Shown here: positions 47,624 to 56,138 of the stretch, piece by piece
Layout of the letters: each line of letters opens with the position of its first letter
How positions within the stretch are numbered: the stretch's first letter is position 1
Assembly (NCBI GenBank): GCA_018223415.1
Contig: JAGTTQ010000001.1
Span: 2,391,865 to 2,455,864, forward strand
Direction: 5' to 3'
DNA from: Eubacteriaceae bacterium Marseille-Q4139
GTDB taxonomy: Bacteria > Bacillota > Clostridia > Lachnospirales > Lachnospiraceae
Length of the DNA: 64,000 bases
Made by a program: the position numbers and the translations under genes
The notes under the pieces: model-generated
The model's input: the letters and a program-made list of their open reading frames with translations, nothing else
Told to the model about the DNA's origin: nothing
Databases searched by the model: none

Positions 47624-47736
47624 GCGAAGCGGAGTTCGGGTTTCCCGTCTGAATGGGATGGGCCGGAATACCGCAAGGCGCAACGCGAAGCGGAGTTCGG
47701 GTTTCCCGTCCAAATGAGGCGAGCCGGAGTTCCGCA
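47624..47736 (+). repeat. Tandem 61-bp-period repeat between rpsL and rpsG
   Basis: Copy 1 (47624-47675) and copy 2 (47685-47736) share GCGAAGCGGAGTTCGGGTTT, then CCCGTC, and a similar end GCCGGA.T.CCGCA. The unit contains the self-complementary stretch GGGTTTCCC. It fills much of the 310-nt gap between two genes that are usually close. Looks like a REP-type element; no ORF in it is supported. Confidence 0.7.
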
Positions 47737-47898
47737 GAAAAAAGGACATTCACTAACAGCAGTAAAGTGTAAAGTCAGTGCCGGTGATATTGAACCTGTG
47801 GGTTGCAGGAAATAGATAACTACCGAGCGCGAACACATTTTATGGAAACATGTGAGTACCGATGAATTGATCAATTTATGATTAAGGAGGGAAGTAAC

Positions 47899-48369
47899 GT
47901 GCCACGTAAAGGACATACTCAGAAAAGAGACGTATTAGCAGATCCTCTGTACAATAACAAGGTTGTTACGAAGTTAATCAACAACATCATGTTAGACGGC
48001 AAGAGAGGAGTTGCTCAGAAGATCGTTTACGGCGCATTCGGCCAGGTTGCTGAGAAGACCGGAAAGGATGCCGTAGAAGTATTTGAAGAGGCTATGAACA
48101 ACATCATGCCTGTTCTCGAGGTTAAGGCAAAACGTATCGGCGGTGCCACCTACCAGGTACCGATTGAGGTTAAGCCGGACAGAAGACAGGCTCTGGCCCT
48201 TCGCTGGCTGACTCAGTATTCCAGAAAGAGATCTGAGAAGACCCAGATGGACAGACTTGCAAACGAGATCATGGACGCTGCCAACAACACTGGCGCAGCC
48301 GTGAAGAAGAAAGAGGAAATGCACAAGATGGCAGAGGCCAACAAGGCATTTGCTCATTACAGATTCTAA
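47899..48369 (+). CDS. rpsG: Ribosomal protein S7
   Basis: 156-residue S7, from the GTG at 47899 preceded by AAGGAGGGA; the ATG at 47878 lies upstream of that ribosome site and would add a non-homologous heptapeptide. Family motifs PRKGHTQKRDVLADPLYNN and VEVKAKRIGGATYQVP-like (LEVKAKRIGGATYQVPIEV) are present. It binds 16S rRNA in the 30S head and is a known translational regulator of its operon in other bacteria. fusA follows after 15 nt. Confidence 0.97.
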   Translation: MPRKGHTQKRDVLADPLYNNKVVTKLINNIMLDGKRGVAQKIVYGAFGQVAEKTGKDAVEVFEEAMNNIMPVLEVKAKRIGGATYQVPIEVKPDRRQALALRWLTQYSRKRSEKTQMDRLANEIMDAANNTGAAVKKKEEMHKMAEANKAFAHYRF

Positions 48370-48384
48370 AAGGAGGAAAATTCC

Positions 48385-50508
48385 TTGGCTGGAAGAGAAT
48401 ATCCATTGGAGAGAACCAGAAATATTGGAATTATGGCTCACATCGATGCTGGTAAGACCACACTGACCGAGCGTATCCTCTATTACACTGGTGTAAACTA
48501 TAAAATTGGTGACACTCATGAAGGTACAGCTACCATGGACTGGATGGAGCAGGAGCAGGAGAGAGGTATTACCATCACTTCCGCAGCTACCACCTGCCAC
48601 TGGACGCTTCAGGAGAACTGCAAGCCGAAACCAGGTGCCCTGGAGCATCGTATCAATATCATTGATACCCCAGGCCACGTTGACTTCACGGTAGAGGTTG
48701 AGCGTTCCCTGCGTGTTCTGGACGGCGCTGTCGGCGTATTCTGTGCAAAGGGCGGTGTTGAGCCCCAGTCCGAGAACGTATGGCGCCAGGCTGACACCTA
48801 CAACGTACCGAGAATGGCATTCATCAACAAGATGGATATCATGGGTGCAAACTTCTACGGCGCTGTCGAGCAGATCCGTACAAGGCTCGGCAAGAACGCT
48901 ATCTGCCTTCAGATCCCGATTGGCAAGGAAGATGAATTCAAGGGAATCATCGATCTGTTCGAGATGAAGGCTTATATCTACAACGACGACAAGGGCGAGG
49001 ATGTTTCCATTGTCGACGTTCCGGAAGAGATGGCTGATGATGCAGAGTTATACCGCAGCGAGCTGGTTGAGAAGATCTGCGAGCTGGATGATGACCTGAT
49101 GATGCAGTATCTCGAGGGCGAAGAGCCGTCCGTTGAGGATATGAAGAAAGTCCTCAGAAAGGCTACCTGCGAATGCCAGGCCATTCCGGTATGCTGCGGT
49201 TCCGCTTACAGAAACAAAGGTGTTCAGAAGCTTCTGGACGCTGTCCTTGAATATATGCCTGCTCCGACCGATATCCCGGCCATCAAGGGCGTGGATATGG
49301 ACGGCAACGAGATCGTCCGTCATTCTTCCGATGAAGAGCCGTTCTCTGCTCTTGCATTCAAGATCATGACTGACCCGTTCGTTGGAAAGCTTGCATTCTT
49401 CCGCGTATATTCCGGTACCATGAACTCCGGTTCCTACGTGTTAAATGCAACAAAGGGCAAAAAAGAGCGTGTTGGCCGTATCCTTCAGATGCATGCCAAC
49501 AAGAGACAGGAGCTTGACAAGGTTTACTCCGGAGATATCGCTGCCGCTGTCGGCTTCAAGACGACGACGACTGGTGATACCATCTGCGACGAGCAGCATC
49601 CGGTAATCCTCGAGTCCATGGAGTTCCCGGAGCCGGTTATCGACATCGCCATCGAGCCGAAGACGAAAGCCGGACAGGACAAGATGGGCGAGGCCCTTGC
49701 AAAGCTTGCAGAAGAGGATCCGACCTTCCGTGTCCACACCGATTCCGAGACCGGCCAGACCATCATTTCCGGTATGGGCGAGCTGCATCTTGAAATCATC
49801 GTTGACCGTCTCCTTCGTGAGTTCAAGGTAGAGGCCAACGTGGGCGCTCCGCAGGTTGCTTATAAAGAGACCTTCACCAAGGCCGTTGACGTTGACAGCA
49901 AGTATGCAAGACAGTCCGGCGGCCGCGGTCAGTACGGTCACTGTAAGGTACACTTCGAGCCGATGGATCCCAACGGCGAGGAGACATTCAAGTTCGAGTC
50001 CAGCGTTGTCGGCGGTGCAATTCCGAAGGAATACATCCCGGCAGTCGGCGAGGGTATCGAAGAGGCTGCCAAATCCGGTATCCTCGGCGGATTCCCGGTA
50101 CTGGGCGTTCACGCAAACGTATTCGACGGTTCCTACCACGAGGTCGACTCCTCCGAGATGGCATTCCACATTGCCGGATCCATGGCATTCAAGGATGCTA
50201 TGGCAAAGGCCGGTGCAGTGCTTCTTGAGCCGATCATGAAGGTAGAGGTAACGATGCCTGAGGAGTACATGGGCGACGTTATCGGCGACATCAACTCCCG
50301 CCGCGGACGTATCGAAGGTATGGACGATATCGGCGGAGGCAAGATGGTAAGAGCATTCGTTCCGCTTGCCGAGATGTTCGGTTACTCCACAGATTTAAGA
50401 AGCAAGACCCAGGGACGCGGCAACTACTCCATGTTCTTTGAGAAATACGAGCAGGTTCCGAAGAGTGTCCAGGAGAAGATCATTGCCGAGAGAAAAGGCG
50501 CGAAATAA
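48385..50508 (+). CDS. fusA: Elongation factor G
   Basis: 707-residue translocase GTPase. The start is TTG with AAAGGAGG upstream, giving MAGREYPLERTRNIGIMAHI. GTPase motifs are G1 AHIDAGKTT, G2 RGITITSAATT, G3 DTPGHVDF and G4 INKMD. Domains II-V follow, with the domain IV tip region and GGxxxGxxHxxxxGSYHE-type segment. It matches classical EF-G rather than the FusB-like paralogues. No fusidic acid resistance change was looked for in detail. Confidence 0.97.
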   Translation: MAGREYPLERTRNIGIMAHIDAGKTTLTERILYYTGVNYKIGDTHEGTATMDWMEQEQERGITITSAATTCHWTLQENCKPKPGALEHRINIIDTPGHVDFTVEVERSLRVLDGAVGVFCAKGGVEPQSENVWRQADTYNVPRMAFINKMDIMGANFYGAVEQIRTRLGKNAICLQIPIGKEDEFKGIIDLFEMKAYIYNDDKGEDVSIVDVPEEMADDAELYRSELVEKICELDDDLMMQYLEGEEPSVEDMKKVLRKATCECQAIPVCCGSAYRNKGVQKLLDAVLEYMPAPTDIPAIKGVDMDGNEIVRHSSDEEPFSALAFKIMTDPFVGKLAFFRVYSGTMNSGSYVLNATKGKKERVGRILQMHANKRQELDKVYSGDIAAAVGFKTTTTGDTICDEQHPVILESMEFPEPVIDIAIEPKTKAGQDKMGEALAKLAEEDPTFRVHTDSETGQTIISGMGELHLEIIVDRLLREFKVEANVGAPQVAYKETFTKAVDVDSKYARQSGGRGQYGHCKVHFEPMDPNGEETFKFESSVVGGAIPKEYIPAVGEGIEEAAKSGILGGFPVLGVHANVFDGSYHEVDSSEMAFHIAGSMAFKDAMAKAGAVLLEPIMKVEVTMPEEYMGDVIGDINSRRGRIEGMDDIGGGKMVRAFVPLAEMFGYSTDLRSKTQGRGNYSMFFEKYEQVPKSVQEKIIAERKGAK

Positions 50509-50531
50509 GCGTGAATTAAGCAAGAACGGGC

Positions 50532-50560
50532 TTGAAAATATTTTTGGAATCGAATATAAT
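50532..50560 (+). promoter_or_regulatory. Sigma-A promoter of tuf
   Basis: TTGAAA at 50532-50537, 17-bp spacer, TATAAT at 50555-50560, in the 113-nt gap after fusA. tuf can thus be expressed apart from the rest of the operon. Confidence 0.85.
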
Positions 50561-50621
50561 ATTATTCAGCCTAGTTAAATAGAATAGCCCAATGGGCGCA
50601 AATTAAGGAGGACGTTTTAAA

Positions 50622-51815
50622 ATGGCAAAAGCTAAGTTTGAGAGAACCAAACCGCATTGTAACATTGGTACCATTGGACACGTTGACCATGGTAAAACTA
50701 CATTAACAGCAGCTATTACAAAGGTACTTTCCGAGAGAGTTGCCGGAAACGTAGCTACTGATTTTGAGAATATTGATAAGGCTCCGGAAGAGAGAGAGCG
50801 TGGAATCACAATCTCCACCGCACACGTAGAGTACGAGACAGAGAACAGACACTATGCACACGTTGACTGCCCTGGCCATGCTGACTATGTAAAGAACATG
50901 ATCACTGGTGCAGCTCAGATGGACGGCGCTATCCTTGTAGTTGCTGCTACGGATGGTGTTATGGCTCAGACAAGAGAGCACATCCTGCTTTCCCGTCAGG
51001 TAGGCGTTCCGTACATCGTTGTATTCATGAACAAGTGTGACATGGTAGACGATCCGGAGCTCCTTGAGCTGGTTGAGATGGAGATCAGAGACCTTCTTAA
51101 CGAGTACGAGTTCCCGGGCGATGACACTCCGGTTATCCAGGGTTCCGCTCTTAAGGCACTTGAGGATCCGCAGAGCGAGTGGGGCGACAAGGTTATGGAG
51201 CTTATGGCTGCAGTTGACAGCTATATTCCGGATCCGGTTCGTGACACCGATAAGCCGTTCCTTATGCCGGTTGAGGACGTATTCACCATCACTGGCCGTG
51301 GTACCGTTGCTACTGGCCGTGTAGAGCGTGGTACGCTGAAGCTCAACGACGAGGTTGAGATCGTTGGTATCCATGAGGAGACCCGCAAGACGGTTGTAAC
51401 TGGTATCGAGATGTTCCGTAAGCTCCTTGATCAGGCTCAGGCTGGTGACAACATCGGCGCTCTGCTTCGTGGTGTTCAGAGAACTGAGATCCAGAGAGGA
51501 CAGTGTCTTGTAAAACCGGGTTCCGTAAAGTGCCATAAGAAATTTACGGCTCAGGTTTACGTTCTGACCAAAGACGAGGGCGGCCGTCATACTCCGTTCT
51601 TCAACAACTATCGTCCGCAGTTCTACTTCAGAACAACAGACGTTACCGGCGTTTGCGAGCTTCCGGCTGGCACCGAGATGTGCATGCCTGGCGACAACGT
51701 AGAGATGACCATCGAGCTGATCCACCCGGTAGCTATGGAGCAGGGTCTCCGCTTCGCTATCCGTGAGGGCGGCCGTACCGTTGGTTCCGGTAGAGTTGTT
51801 TCCATCATCGAATAA
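50622..51815 (+). CDS. tuf: Elongation factor Tu
   Basis: 397-residue EF-Tu. GTPase motifs: GHVDHGKTTLTAAIT, RGITISTAHVEYET, DCPGHADYVKNMITGAAQMD and NKCDMVDD. The C-terminal domain includes RTTDVTGVCELPAGTEMCMP. It delivers aminoacyl-tRNA to the ribosome. It has an AAGGAGG site and its own promoter. Length and sequence are normal. A terminator lies 60 nt after the stop. Confidence 0.98.
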   Translation: MAKAKFERTKPHCNIGTIGHVDHGKTTLTAAITKVLSERVAGNVATDFENIDKAPEERERGITISTAHVEYETENRHYAHVDCPGHADYVKNMITGAAQMDGAILVVAATDGVMAQTREHILLSRQVGVPYIVVFMNKCDMVDDPELLELVEMEIRDLLNEYEFPGDDTPVIQGSALKALEDPQSEWGDKVMELMAAVDSYIPDPVRDTDKPFLMPVEDVFTITGRGTVATGRVERGTLKLNDEVEIVGIHEETRKTVVTGIEMFRKLLDQAQAGDNIGALLRGVQRTEIQRGQCLVKPGSVKCHKKFTAQVYVLTKDEGGRHTPFFNNYRPQFYFRTTDVTGVCELPAGTEMCMPGDNVEMTIELIHPVAMEQGLRFAIREGGRTVGSGRVVSIIE

Positions 51816-51838
51816 TCAATTCGTGAAAAATAAATAGA

Positions 51839-51854
51839 GGTATCCAAGGATACC
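51839..51854 (+). repeat. Short hairpin after tuf related to the rpoB leader
   Basis: GGTATCCAAGGATACC, a 7-bp stem, 23 nt after the tuf stop. The stretch from AAGG through CCGTTATGTCCAA is nearly the same as the rpoB leader at 18629-18651. Confidence 0.45.
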
Positions 51855-51875
51855 GTTATGTCCAAGCGCAAAGTG

Positions 51876-51907
51876 AGCTTCCCGGATTTATCCGGGGAGC
51901 TTTTCTT
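51876..51907 (+). terminator. Terminator of the str operon
   Basis: 12-bp stem (51876-51887 with 51890-51901, one G-U pair) followed by TTTCTT. Confidence 0.85.
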
Positions 51908-52030
51908 GTTTCATAAGCCTGGCAAGCGGTATCATGCTCGCATGAAATGCCATTTGCTGGGTGTAAGAATATGGAGCACGTAGGGAATGTTTGTGTGCAA
52001 TACTGAACAGGGGAAATCTCCCCTGCTCGA

Positions 52031-52059
52031 TGTAAGAGGAAACTGAGTTTCCTCTTACA
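52031..52059. repeat. 14-bp perfect inverted repeat
   Basis: TGTAAGAGGAAACT and AGTTTCCTCTTACA flank a single G. The stretch 51910-52150 holds no gene I can support; a smaller repeat, CAGGGGA with TCCCCTG, lies just upstream (about 52007-52024). Such repeats at the edge of an AT-rich island may mark an old insertion boundary. Confidence 0.6.
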
Positions 52060-52152
52060 CAAGAAAGGCTTTGGCGATTAGCCAGACGTTCATAAAAAGG
52101 TTACCCCCCAAATTTGACCATTTAAGGCATCTGACGACGAGGGGCTAAACTG

Positions 52153-52198
52153 AAAATAAGCTATACTTGGTTTGATGGCTAGGTATAGCTTATTTTTT
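52153..52198. terminator. Terminator-like hairpin at island boundary
   Basis: Perfect 14-bp stem AAAATAAGCTATAC with GTATAGCTTATTTT, a 16-nt loop and a following T run; it can work in both directions. The next 230 nt contain no supported gene. Confidence 0.75.
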
Positions 52199-52428
52199 AT
52201 CGTGAGTTTAGCGGCGCATGGATGGCAGGAAAGAAACGTGTGGTACTCAGGGGGCTGCATGGAACGCTTTGAGAGGAGTAACCGCTGCTGCAAGACGATG
52301 CTGAACTTGCAGAAGTACCCAAAGGGGCAGGTTTTTATAAGAGGTCATAGTAGATGCTTTTTTAGTGGAGGGCGAAATCTTTAGTCCAACCAGGAAAGGC
52401 GGAATGCAGCCTATGAGGGAGCACACCA

Positions 52429-52457
52429 TTGATTTTAGACTGAGCTTATGCTATTAT
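52429..52457 (+). promoter_or_regulatory. Promoter of the modification unit
   Basis: TTGATT at 52429-52434, 17-bp spacer, TATTAT at 52452-52457. Repeats TTAGACT at 52435 and 52457 and TTAGGCT at 52468 are spaced 22 and 11 bp, overlapping the promoter, and may be an operator. Confidence 0.55.
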
Positions 52458-52487
52458 TAGACTAAAATTAGGCTGAAAGGAATTGAA

Positions 52488-52667
52488 ATGTCGAGAGAAC
52501 TAATTTACTTGGATACCTATATCCTGCAAAAAGATATGCGTATTAGGTTGCCTAAAAGCATCTTAGCAAACCTTAACGCAGAAAAAGGTGTAACGAAATT
52601 TAAGATTTATTACGACCAATCTGAAGATTGCATCGTGTTAAAGAAGGATGATAGTGACAATGAATAA
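52488..52667 (+). CDS. Small AbrB/SpoVT-like protein
   Basis: 59-residue ORF starting MSRELIYLDTYILQKDMRI, with RLPKSILANLNAEKGVTKF and IYYDQSEDCIVLKK. The pattern resembles an AbrB/MazE swapped-hairpin DNA-binding domain (basic strand, RLPKxIL, then ...D.IVLKK). GAAAGGAATTGAA precedes the ATG. It overlaps the methyltransferase start by 8 nt, so the pair is coupled. It may regulate the modification gene through the TTAGACT repeats in its own promoter (inference). Confidence 0.65.
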   Translation: MSRELIYLDTYILQKDMRIRLPKSILANLNAEKGVTKFKIYYDQSEDCIVLKKDDSDNE

Positions 52668-54204
52668 AGCTGTTATGCGAAAAGAAGTTGATTATACGAA
52701 GTCAGTAACACAGCAACATATTAAGTCATTAGGGCAGTATTTCACAAATCCAATAATTGCTCGATTCATGTGTGAATGGGCATGTAGAAATGCCAAAACT
52801 ATTCTTGATCCCGCGGTAGGTAATAGTGTTTTTTTACAATACGCAGCATATGTCAACCCAGAGTGCGAGCTAACAGGATACGAAATCGACAATAAAATTT
52901 TGGACTTTTTTGGAAATCCCACGTCAGCCAATATATATAATGTCGACTACCTATTAAATGGTTGGGATTTACAATTTGATGCTATTGTATGCAATCCTCC
53001 ATATAATAGGTTTCAAGCCGTTTCAAATCGAACTGAAATACTTGAAAAAATAAGTGCTTATACCGGAATTAAATACAGCAGTTATACAAATTTGTATATA
53101 TTGTTTCTTATCAAAAGTATTTTCCAAATGTCTAACAATAGTCGATTGGCATATATTATTCCAAGCGAATTTCTCAATTCAAAGTATGGTGTGGCAATTA
53201 AAAAACTGATGATTGAAAAAAGATTGCTGAAATCAATTATCAATTTCCGTAAGGATAAAGATTTGTTTTTCAACGCAACTACAACTTGTTGTATTCTGCT
53301 TCTTGATAAAAAAGAGAAAGAGGAAATTTCTTTTTATAATCTTAACTCTATTAATCAGCTCGAAAAACCCATGTCAATGGTGTTCGAAAACGAAAATCAT
53401 ATTAGCGTTAAGTATGATGATATTAATCCTAATGAAAAATGGAGACTCTATCTTTATCACGAAGAAACGGTATCATATAACAACCTAATAAATCTTTCAA
53501 ACTTTTGCGTGGTTTCAAGAGGAATAGCGACAGGAGCGAATGACTTTTACTGCTTTAACAAGACTAAGATTCGTGAAAAAAATATTCCAGACTTTTATTT
53601 TGAAAAGTGCATTTGTAGGTCAGCAGATGTCAAATCAATTATCTTTACTGAAAACGATTTCAACGCTTTGGCAGAACAAGACAAAATGGTCTACTTGTTG
53701 GATATTAAAGATGGACTTACAGAAGAAATTAAAGAATACATTAGGCAAGGCGAAGAAGAAGGTGTCAATAATAAGTATTTACCAGCCAGCCGAGTTCCTT
53801 GGTACACTATAGAACAAAAAAAGCCAGCTCCAATATGGGTAAGTTCTGCATGCAGAGATAAAATTAAGTTTGTAAGGAATCTCCTAGGAATCAAGACACT
53901 CACTACATTTCACTCTGTTTATGTAAGAAAAGAATACGAAGAATATACTGATTTGATTTTTTGTTACTTCTTGACACCAATTGCCCAAACGATACTAAAA
54001 GAAAACAGAAAAGAATTGGGAAATGGACTGGAAAAATTTCAACCAAACGATTTGAACTCTGCACTTATGTTGGATGTAACATTAATTTCGTCTGAAGATT
54101 GTGAAAAGATAATGAGCATTTATCATTCTCTGGCAACAACCATCACAGATACAGAACTTAATATATTAAACGACATATTTCTAAAGTATCTAAGCAATTG
54201 CTAA
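52660..54204 (+). CDS. N6-adenine DNA methyltransferase (type II modification)
   Basis: 514 residues, gamma-class layout. N-terminal KSLGQYFTNPIIARFM, motif I LDPAVGNSVFL (third glycine of the usual DPAxGxGxFL replaced by Asn-Ser), motif IV CNPPYNRF and a long C-terminal target recognition region. Methylates adenine in the site cut by the nearby endonuclease (inference). I chose ATG 52660 with AAGAAGG upstream; an ATG at 52648 is too close to that site. AT-rich with codon use unlike its neighbours, so horizontally acquired. Confidence 0.88.
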   Translation: MNKAVMRKEVDYTKSVTQQHIKSLGQYFTNPIIARFMCEWACRNAKTILDPAVGNSVFLQYAAYVNPECELTGYEIDNKILDFFGNPTSANIYNVDYLLNGWDLQFDAIVCNPPYNRFQAVSNRTEILEKISAYTGIKYSSYTNLYILFLIKSIFQMSNNSRLAYIIPSEFLNSKYGVAIKKLMIEKRLLKSIINFRKDKDLFFNATTTCCILLLDKKEKEEISFYNLNSINQLEKPMSMVFENENHISVKYDDINPNEKWRLYLYHEETVSYNNLINLSNFCVVSRGIATGANDFYCFNKTKIREKNIPDFYFEKCICRSADVKSIIFTENDFNALAEQDKMVYLLDIKDGLTEEIKEYIRQGEEEGVNNKYLPASRVPWYTIEQKKPAPIWVSSACRDKIKFVRNLLGIKTLTTFHSVYVRKEYEEYTDLIFCYFLTPIAQTILKENRKELGNGLEKFQPNDLNSALMLDVTLISSEDCEKIMSIYHSLATTITDTELNILNDIFLKYLSNC

Positions 54205-54228
54205 CCGAAAGAGCGAAGGCAAAACTTT
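54198..54228. terminator. Hairpin after the methyltransferase gene
   Basis: 11-bp stem GAAAGAGCGAA with TTCGCTCTTTC, starting inside the stop codon region; T-poor tail. The following 237 nt up to the endonuclease stop hold nothing I can assign. Confidence 0.55.
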
Positions 54229-54465
54229 CGCTCTTTCATTATTCATCAATATAGTTAGACAAGGATACTGTAACATATGAAGGAACTCTTTTTACATCAA
54301 TCAGGATGTTCTCTGGAATAGAAGTTTTAAGTTTCCTTTGAAGGTGTCCAGTCAGGAGAGAATGTCTGGAAACTTCAAAGTGTCAGGATTAGATTGTGAA
54401 CACGATATCTCTTTTGTCTCGCCAGGAAGGAGCCAATCAATTGCTAAAATGTAATTATCACAAAA

Positions 54466-55113
54466 TCATCCCACGCTCTTTCTTTTCTTTTTTTCAAGTG
54501 CTACTTGGTTTGCTTGCTCTAACACAACAAGGAACTCTTGCGGTGTGCGTTTAGTAGCTGTCCTTAGATTTTTGTACATAGAAGATTGAAGATTTCCGTT
54601 GTTGCTTGGATTGACATAAACGTCTGGTATCCATGCTGTCGGAAAGACAATGCACTTGTCCAGACCTATTGTCATATCATCGTTGAAACTTATTACAAAT
54701 GTCGCTATGTACAAATTCGCAGAAGGATTTTTTTTGTAAAAATCAATTAACCTAACCGCCTTTGAGATATCGTCCTTGTTTGTTCTGCCACCCAATACAG
54801 CAGACTTGATATTAACATATGATTCCTTGTTTCCATCGTAACAGAATCTAAAATCAAAGACACCAACTTCAGAATCTGCAGCGTGTACGCTATCAAAGCC
54901 AAGCTGCTTAACGCGACTTTCAAGGCCCTGGCTGATTACTTCTTCGACAATTCGCCATACAGTGCGTCCTTTTGCTGCTTTGCGCCAACCATATGGCATA
55001 ATCTTGGTATTAGCGATTGGAATATTTCCGATGTGCTTAATTAGTTGATTAAGCTTTTCTTCAAGGTGATTTCGCTCAACCTTAACAGCAGTTAATTGTT
55101 CATCACGTGTCAT
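54466..55113 (-). CDS. Putative type II restriction endonuclease
   Basis: 215 residues. I do not recognise the exact family. An N-terminal helical part (VKVERNHLEEKLNQLIKHIG) precedes a possible PD-(D/E)XK core: GVFDFRFCYDG followed by SYVNIKSAVLGG, where the Asp and the Lys of NIK would bind Mg. It ends in a basic tail (EKKKRKS). GGGGAGG precedes the ATG. It is co-directional with a small HTH controller gene and convergent with the methyltransferase gene, the usual plan of controller-regulated type II systems. The recognition site cannot be read from sequence. Confidence 0.72.
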   Translation of the reverse strand: MTRDEQLTAVKVERNHLEEKLNQLIKHIGNIPIANTKIMPYGWRKAAKGRTVWRIVEEVISQGLESRVKQLGFDSVHAADSEVGVFDFRFCYDGNKESYVNIKSAVLGGRTNKDDISKAVRLIDFYKKNPSANLYIATFVISFNDDMTIGLDKCIVFPTAWIPDVYVNPSNNGNLQSSMYKNLRTATKRTPQEFLVVLEQANQVALEKKKRKSVG

Positions 55114-55135
55114 TTACGAATAACCTCCCCAAATG

Positions 55136-55345
55136 TTATAATCCTAGAAATAAGTCACTCAAAGATATTCCCAACCCATCAGCAATTTTCTTGATGTTTT
55201 GGAGCGCAGGATTTCTCTTGCCCGCTTCAATCGAAGCAAGATAGGTTCTGTCCATATCAATAGACAGGGCAAATTTTTCTTGACTCATTCCACTCTCTTT
55301 TCGTAATTGTCGTATCCTTAGACCAAACTCTCTTTGAATATCCAA
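55136..55345 (-). CDS. Restriction-modification controller (C) protein, XRE-type
   Basis: 69-residue helix-turn-helix protein: GLRIRQLRKESGMSQEKFAL, then DMDRTYLASIEAGKRNP and IKKIADGLGISLSDLF. This is the standard C-protein fold that times endonuclease expression after entry to a new host. I chose the TTG at 55345 because GGAGGTG lies about 10 nt upstream; an in-frame TTG at 55372 lies before that site. A C-box-like sequence sits upstream and the endonuclease gene follows after 22 nt. Confidence 0.85.
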   Translation of the reverse strand: MDIQREFGLRIRQLRKESGMSQEKFALSIDMDRTYLASIEAGKRNPALQNIKKIADGLGISLSDLFLGL

Positions 55346-55414
55346 ATAAAGTTCACCTCCATGATTAAACAATATGCATCAAAATTTTACTCATTTGTTG
55401 CATATAAAACAACG

Positions 55415-55424
55415 GACTATAAGT
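55415..55424 (-). promoter_or_regulatory. C-box-like operator
   Basis: On the minus strand ACTTATAGTC matches 10 of the 11 bases of the C-box consensus GACTTATAGTC known from PvuII-type systems. It lies 70 nt upstream of the controller start. A second clear half-site was not found. Confidence 0.5.
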
Positions 55425-55476
55425 AACGGTTGGCGGTTTTTCATCAAGATACGAAGCCAAAATTATCAACTACGCT

Positions 55477-55973
55477 GTGCCGCTGGCGCCTACTGTTCCG
55501 TATGGCTATGTCAAAGAACTTAAAAGCCCGAAGTATTGGTTTATTGTCCTCTATCGCGTACAAAAATAATAAAGGCATCAACTAGCCGAACCCATTATGG
55601 GAGAACCCTTGCGGATGGAATAGCAATTCCGTGGTCAAAATTTTAGAACGCAGGGGTACATAGGCTGTACGGTCAGCTTCAAGACCTACGTCAAATCCAT
55701 TTGGGACAGAAAGAAGATTGCTTCACATACTTGAAGAATCGCGGAAAATGCCCCAGCTACTTTATCCGTGAGTCTGTGTTGGAGGACATGGTCTTGAAGC
55801 ATATTTAGTTGGTGATGGAGTATAAACCCAATTTCCGTGAGTATTTTATTGCAGTTATGAGCACCAGCTCTAAGTGGAGTCAAAACGGCAAACACAGATA
55901 GAACATCCACATCAAGTATGACGGTATCGGCTTCACCCCACTGGAAGAACTTGTGAAAAAGGAAACGGCATGA
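55477..55973 (+). pseudogene. Decayed Tn4451/TnpX-like serine recombinase
   Basis: Broken pieces in several frames: VPLAPTVPYGYVKELKSPK, WNSNSVVKILERR, a shift to YIGCTVSFKTYVKSIWD, CPSYFIRESVLEDMVLKHI, then stop codons and NIHIKYDGIGFTPLEELVKK at the end. These correspond in order to the mid recombinase domain and C-terminal region of large serine recombinases of Tn4451/Tn1549-type elements. At least three stops and two frameshifts make it non-functional. It suggests the restriction island came in with such an element. Confidence 0.7.
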
Positions 55974-56060
55974 CTTTTGTCACGCCTCCCCTTGAAAAAA
56001 CTACGTTTTCGTTTTTTTAAAATAACCTTTTGCGCTCCGGTGATTTCCAGCGGCTTTTGC

Positions 56061-56090
56061 TTGACAGCAGGCTGCGGTACGGCTTAAAAT
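56061..56090 (+). promoter_or_regulatory. Promoter of the hybrid kinase gene
   Basis: TTGACA at 56061-56066, 18-bp spacer, TAAAAT at 56085-56090. The expected start point (about 56097) rules out translation from the ATG at 56094 and supports the ATG at 56139. Confidence 0.7.
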
Positions 56091-56138
56091 AATATGAATA
56101 TTTTTGAAGAGATAATTTCCGCGGACAAGGAGGCGCCC

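Noticed and set aside
52172..52384. 70-codon frame between the tuf terminator and the island
   Set aside because: Starts inside a terminator stem, has no ribosome site and resembles no family.
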